In this document: positions 62,199 through 64,000 of the stretch, piece by piece | How the letters are laid out: every line of letters starts with the position of its first letter | How positions within the stretch are numbered: position 1 is the stretch's first letter | NCBI RefSeq assembly: GCF_007828835.1 | Contig: NZ_VIVL01000010.1 | Span: forward strand, 124,001 to 188,000 | Origin: Variovorax beijingensis | GTDB taxonomy: Bacteria; Pseudomonadota; Gammaproteobacteria; Burkholderiales; Burkholderiaceae_C | Direction: 5' to 3' | Length of the DNA: 64,000 bases | Position numbers and translations under genes: made by a program | Notes under the pieces: generated by a model | Told to the model about the DNA's origin: nothing | The model's input: only the letters and a program-made list of their open reading frames with translations | The model's database searches: none

Positions 62199-63343
62199 GG
62201 AGTTGCTACAGCACGGAATACATTGACGGGGTTCACGGCCCACTCCGGACCGACTCGTAAGTTGCTTTGGATTCGACCCGCACAGGACTTGTGATTAGGC
62301 AGATCGCTTGTCACGATGAAACGGAATTCCCACTTCTCCGTGATCGAATGGAGGCAGGCAGCCAGAATGTTGAAGTCGTCCGGCCGGTAGTAGCGTGAGC
62401 AAGGGTCGCTCTTAGAAGCACGAGTTCGCTGAAAATCGACGCGAGGCGTGCCGTCCTTGGCGACCATGCGCAAGGCGTTCTTGCACTCGATGAACAGCGG
62501 GCGACTCCCCCTATACCGTAGGGACACGTCCGGTTGACCTTCCTCGTCCAAGCGCCTGCACTCCTCAACGCCTTCCACCTTCGCCAGCATCGCTTCTAGA
62601 TGATGTTCAGCGACCCAGCCTCTCACCGCCATCTTCAAGCGCCGAGCACCTTGAATGAGATCAAGGATCGCATCTCCCGACAGCTCCAGTTCTTTCGCGA
62701 GAGTGTGTGGAACGACTGTAGTTCGGAGCGCAGGGTTGCCGAGTAATTGCTCAGCGAGTAGTTGTCTGTGACCAGCATCGAGACCCACTGCCAAGCGTTC
62801 AAAGCGGACGAAGTCAGCGACTCGTCTTTGGCGAACTCCTACAAGCACCTCTACTGGCTCTCCTTCGCGGCGAGAGCTGTCGCGTTCCCAAGCATGCCAT
62901 CCGTGTCGAACTACTGCTTCGACCTTCGCCCGCTTGAACTCCAAGCTGATGAACATCTTGGTGCCATCATGGAGCACCGGATCAGCGCCAACCATCACGC
63001 CTCGTTCCAAGTCAATGCCAACGAAAATCGTAGTGATCAGTTGAGAGGGATCGCGCTCCAGCGGCAGGATCGCCTTGGCATCACTCCCGTACTTGATCTG
63101 AAAGCGGTGCTCATCAGCAGGTCGATTCTTGGTTAGTTTGGAGTTCGCCAAGAATGCATAGGCAAGTACGCCATGCCGCTCGCCCAGTTGGTTCTCAAAA
63201 ACGATGAAGAACGGGGCTTGGCTTGCGTCGGAGGCCCAAAGAATCGTACAGCCGCTGGCCTTGAGGCCCTCGATCAGAAAGTCCAGTAACGGCGCTTTAG
63301 AAGCCTTCTGAACACCCCATTTTTTGTAGTCGAACTCGAGCAT
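62195..63343 (-). CDS. Probable PD-(D/E)XK restriction endonuclease
   Basis: 382 residues upstream of, and overlapping, the methyltransferase gene. The catalytic motif reads PDVSLRYRGSRPLFIECKN: D272, E286 and K288 in the canonical PD...ExK spacing. The N-terminal 150 residues (LLDFLIEGLKASGCTILWAS; RFQIKYGSDAKAILPLERDP) are not recognised and probably bind DNA. I cannot name the restriction family. The gene order (endonuclease first) is less common because protection must come from methylase made from the same transcript. Confidence 0.8.
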   Translation of the reverse strand: MLEFDYKKWGVQKASKAPLLDFLIEGLKASGCTILWASDASQAPFFIVFENQLGERHGVLAYAFLANSKLTKNRPADEHRFQIKYGSDAKAILPLERDPSQLITTIFVGIDLERGVMVGADPVLHDGTKMFISLEFKRAKVEAVVRHGWHAWERDSSRREGEPVEVLVGVRQRRVADFVRFERLAVGLDAGHRQLLAEQLLGNPALRTTVVPHTLAKELELSGDAILDLIQGARRLKMAVRGWVAEHHLEAMLAKVEGVEECRRLDEEGQPDVSLRYRGSRPLFIECKNALRMVAKDGTPRVDFQRTRASKSDPCSRYYRPDDFNILAACLHSITEKWEFRFIVTSDLPNHKSCAGRIQSNLRVGPEWAVNPVNVFRAVATP

Positions 63344-63499
63344 AGGCCGTTGGGAGCGGAGTCAGGAAGTGAACGAGTGCTGGATGGATTCCCAGTATAC
63401 GCGGTTTGCCGTTCCCCGCCGCTTCGGGAGCCAACCTCATTAATCGCTTGACTAACGAGCAAAGCCGCTAGATAAGCGCAACTCTTGGAGGAGGACGGC

Positions 63500-64000
63500 A
63501 TGACAGAAGAAAAAAAGGTCAACCATCTCAGCATCTTCTTGATAAAAGATGCCTATGCGACCTATGAAAAGGCGTTGAAAACCGAGGCCTGCGCCTCAGC
63601 TCTTTCAATTGCCATCGCAGGACACGGGGAAGGCCAGTTGCTGATAAAAAAAACACCACCCTCGCCGCCGAAATGGTCAGCACTATTCAAGGAGTTCATC
63701 GACCCCAAAGACCTTGCAACTCCGGGGATCGCAGCTGCATTCTTCATAGTGGTTGATGGCAAAGCCTTTGTGTTGGCCTTCGGGCAGGGCGGTCGATTTC
63801 TCCTGCGGGATGATGTCATCGAAGAGCGATTCGGACTGTTATGCGCGTTGAACGCCGTCGATCCGAAGACGTTTCGTTGTGTCGATGTGCAATCGCTGAA
63901 CGCCATCGAGAGCCACATGCGGATTCAGTCAGGGCAAGAGACAACGCCGGATCAGTTCGGACTTAGCGTTGAGCAGGACATGCTCAAAGCCATTGTTGGC
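63500..64000 (+). CDS. DUF6119/TIGR04141 family protein, 3' end off window
   Basis: 167 residues visible and still open at the window edge. Starts MTEEKKVNHLSIFLIKDAYA and holds FIVVDGKAFVLAFGQGGRFL, LRDDVIEERFGLLCALNAVD, the start of the sporadically distributed TIGR04141 (DUF6119) family, usually about 500-600 residues. GGAGGAGG precedes the ATG. It diverges from the restriction gene across 156 bp, which suggests a defence island. Molecular function is not established to my knowledge. Confidence 0.8.
   Translation, partial: MTEEKKVNHLSIFLIKDAYATYEKALKTEACASALSIAIAGHGEGQLLIKKTPPSPPKWSALFKEFIDPKDLATPGIAAAFFIVVDGKAFVLAFGQGGRFLLRDDVIEERFGLLCALNAVDPKTFRCVDVQSLNAIESHMRIQSGQETTPDQFGLSVEQDMLKAIVG

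Noticed and set aside
63274..63534. 86-codon reverse frame before the DUF6119 gene
   Set aside because: It overlaps both divergent genes and is Ser-rich without a ribosome site or a family match.

Overview
The window is high-GC DNA from a betaproteobacterium, most likely a member of the Burkholderiales/Comamonadaceae such as Variovorax. That placement is an inference from codon and base usage, the fused indolepyruvate:ferredoxin oxidoreductase beside an AsnC-type regulator, the BraI/TofI-like LuxI, and the abundance of liv-type ABC transporters. No rRNA, tRNA, integrase or replication gene was seen, so I cannot tell whether the conjugative part is an integrated element or part of a plasmid or chromid.

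Layout. (1) 1-3691: amino-acid fermentation enzyme (C-terminus off the window) and a divergent AsnC regulator. (2) 4148-9997: a fused PabA-PabB aminodeoxychorismate synthase, a translationally coupled EamA-type permease, a luxI/luxR pair that converges and overlaps, and a GlxA-like AraC regulator. (3) 10052-29320: a conjugation module: IncC/KorB-like parA-parB, a virB2-virB11/virD4 type IV secretion operon interrupted by an IS5-family element, an LPD7 protein, a decayed PLD nuclease, traX, and on the other strand a MOBP relaxase and mobC with an IncP-like nic site. (4) 29300-29960: an array of 156-bp repeats, each with a 20-bp palindrome, next to oriT. (5) 29900-36091: a decayed patchwork with IS66 fragments, a truncated PIN toxin with its antitoxin, an orphan LexA box, a flavin monooxygenase and a frameshifted Sel1 protein. 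(6) 36188-57199: two long catabolic operons, each with its own five-gene branched-chain-amino-acid-type ABC transporter and its own divergent regulator. The first carries a dihydroxyacetophenone-dioxygenase-like cupin and two dehydrogenases; the second carries a BKACE enzyme, an SMP-30-like protein and SDRs. (7) 57250-57700: a second copy of the palindromic repeats. (8) 57726-64000: regulators, a stand-alone LigD polymerase domain, a C5-methyltransferase with a PD-(D/E)XK endonuclease, and a DUF6119/TIGR04141 protein.

How the parts may work together. A good lux box lies before luxI, and a 16-bp element matching it at 11 of 12 arm positions lies in the parA/virB divergent promoter region, so quorum sensing may control conjugation here as it does in Ti plasmids. 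The array beside oriT repeats both the sequence 3' of nic and a palindrome at an exact 156-bp period. A related copy lies 28 kb away in the same orientation, so the catabolic region between them is flanked by direct repeats that could support deletion or excision.
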